From Rufibacter roseolus (GTDB lineage: Bacteria > Bacteroidota > Bacteroidia > Cytophagales > Hymenobacteraceae), in contig NZ_JAFMSU010000002.1 of the NCBI RefSeq assembly GCF_017916365.1, forward strand, positions 1,648,114-1,712,113: a stretch of DNA of 64,000 bases, written 5' to 3'. The stretch's first letter is position 1, and the number at the start of each line of letters is the position of its first letter. Below the pieces are notes generated by a model. That model was not told the DNA's origin, ran no database searches, and saw only the letters and a program-made list of their open reading frames with translations. The position numbers were made by a program, and so were the translations under genes. Below are positions 9,123-17,591 of this stretch, piece by piece.

Positions 9123-9297
9123 ACAAGGTTACTTGTTAAGAGGAACACCGAGAATTGGAGTGTTGCTACAGCCCATCTAGTCCGCCCACAAGATCCTTCC
9201 AGGATGACAAAAGGGTAAGGACATGCCCATAGTCTAGGCTCTGAGTTATAACCGAGGATAGATTTACTAACTCAAGACTCAGAACTCAGGACTATTT

Positions 9298-10116
9298 TTA
9301 CTCCTGCCGCTTGATTAGTTCGGTGATAAGCAGCGTCATGTTGGGCTCGGCTTTAGCGGCGGCTTCCAGGATGTCCAGCAGGACTACTTTCTTGATTTTG
9401 CCGGGCACGCAGAGGTCGGTGATGACAGAGACGGCGAAAACCGGGAGGTCCATGTGCACGGCGGCAATCACCTCAGGGACGGTGCTCATGCCCACGGCAT
9501 CGGCCCCGATGGTTCTGATGAAGTGGTACTCGGCTTTGGTTTCCAGCATAGGTCCGGGAGCGCTGGCGTAGACACCGGTTCTCACGTCAAGACCGTGTAC
9601 TGCTGAGATCTCCAGCGCCTGCTGGATCAGGTGTTCACTGTAAGGCTCACTCATATCGGGGAAGCGCGGACCCAGGTCTTCCAGGTTTTTGCCGATAAGC
9701 GGGTTGGAAGGCAGCAGGTTGATGTGGTCGGTAATCACCATTAGGTCTGAGGTGTTGAAATCCGGGTGCAGGCCGCCGGCGGCGTTGCTCACAAACAGCT
9801 TCTGGATGCCCAGCAACTTCATCACCCTGATGGGGAATACTACCTGCTCCATAGTATAGCCCTCATAGTAATGGAACCGGCCTTGCATCACCACCACGTT
9901 GCGGCCCCCCAGCACCCCGAAGATCAGTTTACCGGAGTGGCTCTCTACGGTGGAAACCGGAAAATGTGGGATGTCTGCGTAGTCAAGGCTAAAGGCCATG
10001 TCAATGTCTTGCACCAGGGCGCCCAGGCCGGTGCCCAGCACAATCCCGAAATCGGGCTGGAACTGGGAGGTTTCCTGGCGGATGTAATCAGCGGCTTCTT
10101 GCAGGGTTTTAATCAT
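9298..10116 (-). CDS. punA: Purine nucleoside phosphorylase
   Basis: A 272-residue cytoplasmic enzyme of the trimeric (class I, PNP/MTAP) type, which splits guanosine or inosine with phosphate in purine salvage. Visible family motifs in order: GIVLGTGLG (phosphate site), GRFHYYEGY, VSNAAGGL, TDHINLLPSNPL, and ASAPGPMLETKAEYHFIRTI with the following GADAVGMSTVPEVIAA. Length fits the family. It stands alone, convergent with the receptor operon and separated from sppA by a bidirectional terminator; the start ATG is in the usual place before the first helix. Confidence 0.95.
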   Translation of the reverse strand: MIKTLQEAADYIRQETSQFQPDFGIVLGTGLGALVQDIDMAFSLDYADIPHFPVSTVESHSGKLIFGVLGGRNVVVMQGRFHYYEGYTMEQVVFPIRVMKLLGIQKLFVSNAAGGLHPDFNTSDLMVITDHINLLPSNPLIGKNLEDLGPRFPDMSEPYSEHLIQQALEISAVHGLDVRTGVYASAPGPMLETKAEYHFIRTIGADAVGMSTVPEVIAAVHMDLPVFAVSVITDLCVPGKIKKVVLLDILEAAAKAEPNMTLLITELIKRQE

Positions 10117-10135
10117 TGTCTTAGGTTTTGGTAAG

Positions 10136-10175
10136 CTGTTTTACGCCCTATTTAAAGAAATAGGCCATAAAACGG
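10136..10175. repeat. Copy of the interspersed GTTTTAGG palindrome
   Basis: GTTTTACGCCCTATTT and AAATAGGCCATAAAAC pair at 14 of 16 positions around the centre AAAG. It lies 20 bases upstream of the punA start, one of the few copies on the 5' side of a gene. Confidence 0.6.
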
Positions 10176-10244
10176 GTTGGTTCAGGGGTGGCGCAAGGTC
10201 GTAAAAAATCAGGAAAAGCAGGAGCTCACTTTCTCTTAAAACGA

Positions 10245-10271
10245 AAAAGGCCACCCAATGGGCAGCCTTTT
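10245..10271 (-). terminator. Terminator of sppA
   Basis: AAAAGGC and GCCTTTT enclose a smaller CCC-AAT-GGG stem. On the minus strand it lies 23 bases after the sppA stop and ends in a T run; the mirror strand also ends in T. Confidence 0.7.
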
Positions 10272-10293
10272 CCAAGAAACAAAGTGTAGTCTT

Positions 10294-12063
10294 TTAATTG
10301 ATCTCAATTTCAAACGGCAGACGCGCCTGGATGCCCTGCATCTGCATCACGCGCTGGTACTGTTGGTAGTAAGGCAGCATATCGCCCAGTTCATTGCGCA
10401 GGAAGTAGGCCTTCATCTGTGACTCGGTGTCTGAGAACAGGTTGTCCATGAAAGACTTCTGCGCTGGCAAAGTGCGCAGACGGTAGTCGCCTTCTTTCAG
10501 TTTGGCTTTTCTGGCGGCAATGGCAATGGCCTGGTCCAGACCGCCCATCACGTCCACCAGACCTCTCTGCTTGGCTTCAATGCCGGACCACACGCGGCCC
10601 GAAGCCACTTTCCGCAGATCGGCAACGGGCATGTGTCTTGACTGGGCAGCTTTGGTAGTGAAGTCATCGTAGATGCGCTCTACCTCGCGCTGGATGTGCA
10701 TTTTCTCGTACGGCGTCATGGCGCGGGTCACAGATGGAACGTCTGAGAACTTACCGGTTTTCACACGGTCTGTGGTAATGCCCAGTTTGTTTTTAAGGAA
10801 GTTCTCTGAGTTGACCATCATGCCAAACACCCCGATGCTGCCGGTAATGGTGGTGGGGTGCGCCACAATGGTATCGCAGGCCATGGCAATGTAATATCCG
10901 CCTGAGGCGGCCACGTCAGACATGGAGGCAATGATGGGCTTCACTTTTTTGGTGAGCATCACCTCGCGCCAGATCACGTCTGAGGCCAGGGAACTACCGC
11001 CCGGCGAATTGATGCGCAGCACCACCGCCTTAACGTTCTTGTCCAGCCGGGCTTTCCGGATGGCTTCTGACATGCCCTGTCCGCCAATAGATTCATCATC
11101 ACCTTTTCCGCCCACGATATCGCCGGAAGCGTAGATCACCGCAATCTTATTCGAAGATGAGCCTGATTTCTTCTCCGGATCAGCGGCTTTCTTGTAGGTG
11201 CCCAGGTTTACCAGCTTCAGCTCTTTTTCCTTCTTCACGCCGGTTCTGGATTTCATGTAATCGGTGGCCTCGTCATAATAGCCCAGGTGGGTCACCAGGC
11301 CGTAGCGCAGCGCGTCTTTGGCGTTGTGCACCAGCATGGAGTCTGATAGGTTCTTCATTTCTGCCAGGGATTTCTTGCGCGAGGCGGCAATGTTCTGCAG
11401 CATGAAGTCATTCAGAGAGTTCAGGAAAGACTGCGTCTGCTCACGGCTGGGATCACTCATCTTGTCCAGGATGAAAGGCTCCACGGCGCTCTTGTACTCT
11501 CCTACCTTAAAGATGTACGGCTGCAGGTCCAGCTTCTCCAGAGTGCCTTTAAAGAACATCACCTCAGAGCTGAGGCCGTTCAGTTCCATGGTTCCCTGCG
11601 GGTTTAGGTAGAATCTATCGGCTACGGAGGCCAGGTAATAGGCTTTCTCGGTGGAGAACTCGCTGTAGGCCACTACAAACTTCTTGGATTTCTTGAAGTC
11701 CAGCAGTGCATTGCGGATCTCCTCTACCGAGGCCATGCCGGCCTGCAGCAGATCCAAGTTCAGGAAAATACCTTTGATGTGGTCATCGGCTTTGGCCTTC
11801 TTGATGGAGGCTTTGATCTCATCCAACCCAATGCCCTCCTGCCCGAACACCTCTTCCATGCCCAGGTCAGCGAACGGACTGCGGGGTGCCCGCTCCACTA
11901 CCGGCTGGCCCAACTTGAGCTCCAGCACAGAACCTTCGGCAATGCTCACCTCATCCCCCGAGGACGCCGCCGCAGCAATGCCCAACAAGATGAGGAAACT
12001 CACCACGCTAAACAAAAACAAGCCAACCATGGTGGCCAGCACAAACTTTAAGAACTGTCGCAT
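10294..12063 (-). CDS. sppA: Signal peptide peptidase SppA, long (67K) type
   Basis: A 589-residue membrane-anchored serine protease that degrades cleaved signal peptides. One N-terminal helix (about residues 9-33) anchors it. Two tandem S49 domains follow. The catalytic Lys is in VGEYKSAVEPF of the first domain, matching Lys209 of E. coli SppA, and the Ser nucleophile is in SDVAASGGYYIA of the second, matching Ser409. NSPGG and TGSIGVFG are also family marks. Length and order equal the E. coli type. It is transcribed alone and ends in a clear terminator. Confidence 0.95.
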   Translation of the reverse strand: MRQFLKFVLATMVGLFLFSVVSFLILLGIAAAASSGDEVSIAEGSVLELKLGQPVVERAPRSPFADLGMEEVFGQEGIGLDEIKASIKKAKADDHIKGIFLNLDLLQAGMASVEEIRNALLDFKKSKKFVVAYSEFSTEKAYYLASVADRFYLNPQGTMELNGLSSEVMFFKGTLEKLDLQPYIFKVGEYKSAVEPFILDKMSDPSREQTQSFLNSLNDFMLQNIAASRKKSLAEMKNLSDSMLVHNAKDALRYGLVTHLGYYDEATDYMKSRTGVKKEKELKLVNLGTYKKAADPEKKSGSSSNKIAVIYASGDIVGGKGDDESIGGQGMSEAIRKARLDKNVKAVVLRINSPGGSSLASDVIWREVMLTKKVKPIIASMSDVAASGGYYIAMACDTIVAHPTTITGSIGVFGMMVNSENFLKNKLGITTDRVKTGKFSDVPSVTRAMTPYEKMHIQREVERIYDDFTTKAAQSRHMPVADLRKVASGRVWSGIEAKQRGLVDVMGGLDQAIAIAARKAKLKEGDYRLRTLPAQKSFMDNLFSDTESQMKAYFLRNELGDMLPYYQQYQRVMQMQGIQARLPFEIEIN

Positions 12064-12490
12064 ATTAAATCTATCAATTCAGGACCTAAGACAGGCCTGC
12101 AATGTCTCCACATTAGTCGTAAAATAGGCAGAATACTTACAAAAACGTTATGGTCTTCTTTATCTTACAAAATCTGATGAACCGGTAAGTACCCGGCAAA
12201 GCGAACGCCACCAGCCCCACAGCGCTATAATTCATTCATCAACAAACACTTCCTTGATCCTATTCCTTCCTTTTCCTACCCTCCCGGTTCTTTTTTCTCC
12301 TGGCGTGTTCCACGCAAAAAAAGATGAGGACCCTGGCCCTTCATAAGCACACCTGAACAGATTTCCCAAGGGCTTAGCGTCTCTTGCAGCGCTATTCTCT
12401 TCTACCGGCAGGGCTTTCCTTTGTTTCCACCGGGCGGTGTTTTCCACTTGATTTTAGCAAATTGCCCCGATTGCCGTATATAGCCTTACA
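12064..12490. other. Intergenic region, divergent promoters expected
   Basis: A 427-base gap between divergent genes. It should hold the promoters of sppA and of the gene at 12491. No open frame here has family features, and I see no repeat copy or strong hairpin. Confidence 0.6.
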
Positions 12491-13090
12491 ATGAAAAGAT
12501 GGACACTCCTTGCGTTCCTGGTCTTAGGCACTTTCCTGGCCCAGGCGCAATACAAGCGAAACCTTAATTTCAAGTACTTTGGGCTCACGGTGCACCCCAA
12601 AGGCGATGATAATGCCGAGTTGATGCCCCTGAACCCCGATGGCAAAGGCTATCTGGTGCTGAACCTGGGCGCCAGCGTGGCCTATGAGCAATTCATTATT
12701 CCGGATAAACTGTCCGTCAAGGCCATTCAGGCCCTGTACGCCGATTGCGCGATGCAGTTCGCGGGCTTTACCCACTTAGGGCTGCGGGCGGTGGTGTTCC
12801 AGATTGGTCGTCATTCGCTTAACGGGGGCCTGGGACCTACCCTGGTTTACCGCCGCAACTGGTCTGACCTGCCCGGGTACAATTTCTCCACCTCTTTCTT
12901 TGGCGGTGACCCCGATGACAAGTGGCAGTATAAGATGGTCTGGTACGCCGGCGAATTTGAGTACAATTACCGCCTCTCTGAGCGCACGGACTTCTCCACC
13001 TCGTTTGTGCCCGGCTACCCCAATATCATGAGCCTCTCTTTTGGCGTGCGCTATTGGATTAAAGAAAAAGACAAGTCTTCTGCTCCCTAA
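12491..13090 (+). CDS. Secreted protein of unknown function, probable small outer membrane barrel
   Basis: A 199-residue protein with a clear signal peptide (residues 1-19, ending LAQAQ). The mature part has alternating hydrophobic/aromatic beta-strand patterns (GYLVLNLGASVAYEQ, HLGLRAVVFQIGRH, SLNGGLGPTLVYRRNW) and closes with MSLSFGVRYWI, followed by a short charged tail. This resembles an 8-strand outer membrane barrel, but no named family is recognised. A terminator follows at 13198. Function unknown. Confidence 0.75.
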   Translation: MKRWTLLAFLVLGTFLAQAQYKRNLNFKYFGLTVHPKGDDNAELMPLNPDGKGYLVLNLGASVAYEQFIIPDKLSVKAIQALYADCAMQFAGFTHLGLRAVVFQIGRHSLNGGLGPTLVYRRNWSDLPGYNFSTSFFGGDPDDKWQYKMVWYAGEFEYNYRLSERTDFSTSFVPGYPNIMSLSFGVRYWIKEKDKSSAP

Positions 13091-13197
13091 GAAAGCCTAC
13101 TCTGCTTAAGATCCGTTTTCTTTAAATCAGACCAAAAATAGAAAATGGGCTGGCCTTCCTGTCTTGGAGTCAGCGGCTGTGCCCTGGATAAAACACA

Positions 13198-13228
13198 AGA
13201 ACACCCTCCTGTTACAGAAGGGTGTTCT
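13198..13228. terminator. Hairpin terminator
   Basis: AGAACACCCT and AGGGTGTTCT form a 10-bp stem with an inner CTG-TTA-CAG step. It lies between two convergent genes and can serve the gene at 12491. Confidence 0.65.
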
Positions 13229-13264
13229 GCTCTACACACCAACAAACCTAAACATCCATCATTC

Positions 13265-13303
13265 TGGTTTTCTGCCTGTTTTTACAAAATCAGGCGGAAA
13301 CGG
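13265..13303. repeat. Copy of the interspersed palindrome reaching into a coding end
   Basis: GGTTTTCTGCCTGTTTTTAC and AAAATCAGGCGGAAACGG pair across the 3' end of the minus-strand fusion gene, whose stop codon is at 13290-13292. The right arm encodes the last residues of that protein. Confidence 0.55.
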
Positions 13304-15638
13304 TAATGCGGTTGGCCCATCTCATACGGTTGGCGTAGCGCACCAAAGCGTCCTCTAACTGAGGCAAGATCTGGCCGCGCTCGCTGCCCAAGGCGCTAAA
13401 CCTTGGCCTCGGGGCCTGATGTCCTTGCAATTCATTCGCGGAGAATCCCTGAACCAGGTTGGGGTCCAGTCCGACAATCTCGGCGGCTTTGCGGGCCAGG
13501 TCCGCCCAGGTGATCTCGCCTTCATTGGTCAGGTGCCAGATGCCCGATTCCTCGTCTACCAGCATATCAAGGCAGGCGTTCACCAAATCGGGCACGTAGG
13601 TGGGCGACACCACAATGTCCTCCGGCGCCAGAAAGGTGTTCCCCTGGGCCAGTTGCTTCACCATGAGCGTGAGGAAGTTGGCTTCATCCCAGGGCCCGAA
13701 GAACGAGCTGGTGCGCACGATCAAAGCGCCGGGATGCATGTCCAGCACGTATTTCTCAGCCTGGGCTTTGCTATGGCCATACACGTTGAGGGGGTTCACG
13801 GCATCGCTCTCAGTGTAAGGCGCCTGTTTTAAACCATCAAACACCAGGTCTGAGGAGAAGGTCAGGTACTGCACGCCGCGCTTCTGACAGGTGGCCGCCA
13901 GCAGCATAGCCCCGTGGGCATTGACCAGGTGGCAAGACTCACAGTCTTCCTCGGCCTCGTCAATCTTCACGTAACCGGCTGCGTTGATCACCGCCCAAGG
14001 GTTGTAGTAGTTCATGGCCCGCTCAATGGAGAACGGATCTGTAATGTTCATCTGTTTGCGGCCTACTAGGCGGTAAGGGATGTGCCGGTCTGCGCAGAGG
14101 CGGGCAAAAGCGCTGCCCAGGGTTCCGGTGGCCCCGGTAATGAGAATGGGCCGGGTCGTGTTTTCCAGGTGCAGAACTTCCTGCTCGGTCAGGCCATCTC
14201 CCTCGGGGATGGTTTCGGTTTCGCAGATGGGGTTCCAGTTGTTGCGCCACACCGATTTGGTGCCGCGGCCGAAACGGCTTTCCTCCCGGTTCAGGAAAAG
14301 CTCAGCGTGTTTGTCTTCTTCCGTGAATGGATAGAAAAACCTATCCGGTCGCTGCCACCAACCGGGAAGGTGGAACAATGGGTGTTCGTATTCTTCGCCC
14401 TTCGCCAATTTGGTCAGCATCTTGGCCAAGGCTGTAGGTCGGGGCTTAGGTCCACGCACATCAAACACACCCGGCTCATAGTAGCCCTCGGCGCGGGTGA
14501 CCAGGTTCACCCAGTCAAAGGTGCCCAGCAAGGACCAGGCAGCCACGCCCACTATGTTTACGCCCTGTTTTTTCAAATCTGTGCAGGAATCCCAGACGTG
14601 CTTAAACCACTGCACCTGCTCCTCGCGGGCGCCGCAGATGTGTACCTCGGTCACGGAGATGGGTAAGCCGTAGCGTTCCCAGGTTTCGCGCAGCAAAACT
14701 TTATGGCCTGAGTAGAAACCAGCCGGATCTTCCGTTTTCACCCGGAGGGCTTCCACGTCTACATATTGGTGGATGCCGTTGCCGCCGTGGGTCCACTCCG
14801 GGAAAGAGGCCAGGTTCTCGTCCAGGTAGCGTTCGCTGGGCGGATAATGGTTGATGCCGATGATGTCTGGCGAACAGGGATTGTCCCGGAACCACTGCAG
14901 GTCCTCCTCCGGAATTCCGCAGTTCACGAAGTACTGCCACATGGAGTGCTCTGGGGTAAGGGTCCCGGTGAGCAGGTCCAGGCTGGCCCAGCGGCGGTCA
15001 TTGTCCAGCTTTGCCTGGTATGCCAGCAGCGGGGTACTGTAGGTTTTGCCTAAGTCCTCTGTTTGCACCAGTTTGGCATGCGGAATAACTTCCCTGATGG
15101 CACGCATGGCCAGCACGGTGGCTTTGCATTGGTGCAACAAGGTTAGCCCGAAGGTTTTGCCGTCTCTGCCGTGCGGGTACCAGTGGCCGTACAATCCACT
15201 GAAGCGGGCGGTGGTAAGTGGTTCATTCACGGGGGTAAAGTACTCCACCCAGGGGTAGCGTTCTGCCACGGCTCGGGCGTATTCGGCTACTCCCTCGGGG
15301 AAGGATGGGTCTGCCAGGTTGGTGTGAATGGGACCGCTGCCGTGGTGCACCAACCCAAGAATGGGAGTAATGTTGTGTTCCTGCAGTAACTGCATGCGGC
15401 GGTCGCCCCAGGTCCAGTCAGCGGTGGCGGGTCCGTTGGGGGCGGTTAACTCCCAAAGCAGCGGATACCGCATCTTTTTCACCCCGATGGAGCCAAACAG
15501 GGCAATGTCTTCCTCGCGCAGGGCATGGCCGTTCAATTGCATCTGGTCCAGGTATTCATCTCCTACCCGGTTTACGGTACACTCCAAACCTGCCCAAACT
15601 TCCGGGAAACAAGGGTTCAGATTATCGCTATTCTCCAT
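13290..15638 (-). CDS. Fusion of a family 1 glycoside hydrolase with an RmlD/SDR sugar-nucleotide reductase domain
   Basis: A 782-residue two-domain protein. Residues about 15-430 are a (beta/alpha)8 glycosidase of the GH1 clan: acid/base Glu139 in the NEP motif, and a candidate nucleophile Glu331 in VTEVHICG, where classical GH1 enzymes have TENG. Residues about 495-782 are an extended SDR like RmlD (dTDP-4-dehydrorhamnose reductase): NAD(P)-binding GATGTLG near residue 500 and the catalytic YxxxK in YGHSKAQAEK near 620. The joint activity is unknown; a role in making or trimming a surface deoxysugar is speculation. A start at 15683 would add 15 residues with no family match, so 15638 is used. 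The gene stands alone. Confidence 0.85.
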   Translation of the reverse strand: MENSDNLNPCFPEVWAGLECTVNRVGDEYLDQMQLNGHALREEDIALFGSIGVKKMRYPLLWELTAPNGPATADWTWGDRRMQLLQEHNITPILGLVHHGSGPIHTNLADPSFPEGVAEYARAVAERYPWVEYFTPVNEPLTTARFSGLYGHWYPHGRDGKTFGLTLLHQCKATVLAMRAIREVIPHAKLVQTEDLGKTYSTPLLAYQAKLDNDRRWASLDLLTGTLTPEHSMWQYFVNCGIPEEDLQWFRDNPCSPDIIGINHYPPSERYLDENLASFPEWTHGGNGIHQYVDVEALRVKTEDPAGFYSGHKVLLRETWERYGLPISVTEVHICGAREEQVQWFKHVWDSCTDLKKQGVNIVGVAAWSLLGTFDWVNLVTRAEGYYEPGVFDVRGPKPRPTALAKMLTKLAKGEEYEHPLFHLPGWWQRPDRFFYPFTEEDKHAELFLNREESRFGRGTKSVWRNNWNPICETETIPEGDGLTEQEVLHLENTTRPILITGATGTLGSAFARLCADRHIPYRLVGRKQMNITDPFSIERAMNYYNPWAVINAAGYVKIDEAEEDCESCHLVNAHGAMLLAATCQKRGVQYLTFSSDLVFDGLKQAPYTESDAVNPLNVYGHSKAQAEKYVLDMHPGALIVRTSSFFGPWDEANFLTLMVKQLAQGNTFLAPEDIVVSPTYVPDLVNACLDMLVDEESGIWHLTNEGEITWADLARKAAEIVGLDPNLVQGFSANELQGHQAPRPRFSALGSERGQILPQLEDALVRYANRMRWANRITVSA

Positions 15639-15678
15639 ACTATTGAGTTGTGAACCAGAGCAAAGTAACACCCTATCT

Positions 15679-15775
15679 ATCATGCTATTACAAAGTTTCG
15701 TGACGATAAATAGGTAGCATGATCTTAAATAAATTACCTAAGACTATGGGCAATTGCTCACAAAGTTCAGTGATG
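15679..15775. promoter_or_regulatory. Possible operator region of the glycosidase/RmlD fusion gene
   Basis: Upstream of the minus-strand gene lie a perfect 9-bp inverted repeat, ATCATGCTA (15679-15687) and TAGCATGAT (15715-15723), and a direct repeat, ACAAAGTTTCGTGACG (15690-15705) and ACAAAGTTCAGTGATG (15760-15775; 13 of 16 identical, 70 bp apart, about seven helical turns). No regulator gene is adjacent. Confidence 0.35.
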
Positions 15776-15940
15776 TTTTAGAAAGTTAGCTCCGGTAATT
15801 GTTATACTTCATTTACCGGTTTGAAGAAAATACGCGAGGGCGAAAGAGGGAGTTGAAGAACAGCTGAAATATAGGGGTATGCACTTAAAAAACCGTATTT
15901 ACAGCAGAAGAACTAAGTAAGTACGCGCTGGAAGTGGTAT

Positions 15941-15972
15941 TTTAGCCTTTATTCAGAAAAATACCTTTAAAC
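15941..15972. repeat. Copy of the interspersed GTTTTAGG palindrome
   Basis: TTTAGCCTTTATTCAGAAAA followed by ATACCTTTAAACC, isolated in the AT-rich gap rather than beside a stop codon. Confidence 0.4.
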
Positions 15973-16270
15973 CAAAAACTTTATTCAAGAGATAATTCAT
16001 TAAAATAATTATAGAATGAAAAGTTTTCAATTCAACTTCAAACATCCTTCAATTCCTTCCTAAACCTTGAATATTAGGAAAAATAAGAGAACCTTATGCT
16101 CAATTCTTCTTTCGCAAAAACAGATGAATTGAAATAAACAGGAGAAATTAAAAGCCTTGATAATGAGGTAAACCCATTACCTGAGTTTAATCTAGGGCGA
16201 ATGCATAAATGTAGAGGTACTCAAAACCAGACCTTACGCTGGCAAATCCTTACCTAAAGAATAGACCAGC

Positions 16271-16304
16271 TTTGAGCCTGTTTTTCAGAAAGTACCTTAA
16301 AAGC
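16271..16304. repeat. Copy of the interspersed GTTTTAGG palindrome
   Basis: TTTGAGCCTGTTTTTCAGAA followed by AGTACCTTAAAAGC, six bases after the stop of the minus-strand kinase at 16310. Confidence 0.55.
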
Positions 16305-16309
16305 AGGAA

Positions 16310-17389
16310 TCAGTCTTTGGGAAGGGTAATGTAGAAAGTGGTGCCTTCGCCCTCTTTGCTTTTAAAGGTGATTTGCCCGTGGTGCCATTCTACAATAGTT
16401 TTGATAATGGACATGCCCAACCCCACCGAAGGCTCTCCTTTAAGACCCGGACGGCGGGCCTTGGTAAACTCTTCAAACAGCGTGGCGTGGTACTGCTCGG
16501 GAATACCCACTCCGGTATCGGCTACAGTGATCAGAACCTGGCTTTCTTTCTCCTCCAAGCCAACCGTGATGCGCCCTCCGTCTGGTGTGAACTTAAGGGC
16601 ATTAGAGATTAGGTTGTTGATGGCTTGCATGAATTTGTTGTCATCTACCTGAGCGTAGATTTCCTCCTGAGCAGGCGTAAACTCAAAATGCACTGACAAC
16701 ACCTTTCCTTCAAAGTGATTGTACTCCACCAGGGCTTCTCTGAACTTCTCCACCAGATTTACCCGCCGGGTAATTACCCCAGTATTGGCAGCCTCCAGAA
16801 ACTCCTTTTTGATGAACTCTTGTATGAGGCGGGTCCCGTTCTGGCTGCTCTTGTCAATCAAATGAATAATCTCCAAAGCATCTTCATCGGCTTTATCTCC
16901 CAATCGCTCTAACAGTATTTCTGATAAACCATGAATCATGCCCATAGGCCCGGCCAGGTCATGGGAAAGAATGTTCAGGATGGAGTTTTTCTTGTTAGAG
17001 AATTTCTTGAGGTTGTCGTTGTACTGGCGTTGGAACGAGATGTCTTCTGCTTGCCCAATAATCAGGCGCTCGCCGGTGCTTTGCTCCAGCACGGTAGGGC
17101 GTAGACAGACCCACTGCTCTTCTTGCCCGGTTAACCTAATCCGGAACTCAATTTCCGGGCAAATGCCTGGCTCGTTGGCTTCGGTCAACTTTGATAGGAC
17201 ATGCTCCTGGTCATCTGGGTGAACCTGCTGCAGAAGGGCAACAATGTCTGACTGGTCGTCTTGTATTTTGAAAATTTCTTTGAAGGCGGGGCTCAGGTAT
17301 ACAAACTGGCCTGAGCTAGTGTCATAGGCGAACAAACTTAATCCGGTCTGCTCCAATAGGGCTTTGCAAAACTCGTGGGAGTTAATCAT
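16310..17389 (-). CDS. PAS-domain sensor histidine kinase
   Basis: A 359-residue soluble kinase with no membrane segment. Residues about 10-125 form a PAS/PAC sensor (VYLSPAFKEIFKI, then EIEFRIRLTGQEEQWV). The H-box NILSHDLAGPMGMIHGL near residue 145 carries the phosphorylated His, and a GHKL ATPase follows with NLISNALKF (N-box), ADTGVGIP (G1) and GLGMSIIKTIVEWHHG (G2). No receiver gene is adjacent on its strand, so it is an orphan. It faces away from the two kinase/receiver pairs that begin at 17592, and its H-box differs from theirs (SHDLAGP against SHDLRSP). Confidence 0.92.
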   Translation of the reverse strand: MINSHEFCKALLEQTGLSLFAYDTSSGQFVYLSPAFKEIFKIQDDQSDIVALLQQVHPDDQEHVLSKLTEANEPGICPEIEFRIRLTGQEEQWVCLRPTVLEQSTGERLIIGQAEDISFQRQYNDNLKKFSNKKNSILNILSHDLAGPMGMIHGLSEILLERLGDKADEDALEIIHLIDKSSQNGTRLIQEFIKKEFLEAANTGVITRRVNLVEKFREALVEYNHFEGKVLSVHFEFTPAQEEIYAQVDDNKFMQAINNLISNALKFTPDGGRITVGLEEKESQVLITVADTGVGIPEQYHATLFEEFTKARRPGLKGEPSVGLGMSIIKTIVEWHHGQITFKSKEGEGTTFYITLPKD

Positions 17390-17401
17390 AACAACGTCTT
17401 A

Positions 17402-17432
17402 GAAACGCTGTTATCCTAAAATGGCCGTTTCG
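17402..17432. repeat. Copy of the interspersed palindrome
   Basis: GAAACGCTGTTATCC and TAAAATGGCCGTTTCGC, 12 bases upstream of a start codon in a divergent gap; the outer arms are GAAACG and CGTTTC. Confidence 0.45.
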
Positions 17433-17591
17433 CTTACCTAAAGGTACAAGAAAAGAGTGGTAAGCGTTCAAAAGCCCGCATTTATTCTGTAAACCCTGCT
17501 GTTTCTACTATCTCATTACCCCAATTAAACCTTTAAAACGAGTTTTAGTAAAAGTGTATGATACTGCGTTTTTACCTGTACTACCTACCTT

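Larger units (their letters stand above)
8868..9297. other. Intergenic region with two hairpins and repeat fragments
   Basis: A 430-base gap between convergent genes. It contains a degenerate palindrome copy (8871-8912), two strong hairpins (8979-9004 and 9049-9076), a further palindrome copy (9092-9122) and a CATCCTGGAAGGATC fragment (9190-9209). No convincing open reading frame. Confidence 0.7.
15639..16309. other. AT-rich intergenic region
   Basis: About 670 bases with no credible gene. The part nearest the fusion gene holds an inverted repeat and a direct repeat (see the regulatory entry); two palindrome copies lie at 15941-15972 and 16271-16304. The middle is rich in A/T with no hairpin. 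Confidence 0.6.

Noticed and set aside
12232..12447. A 71-codon minus-strand frame between sppA and the gene at 12491
   Set aside because: Composition is irregular, there is no signal peptide or motif, and it crosses the expected promoter zone.
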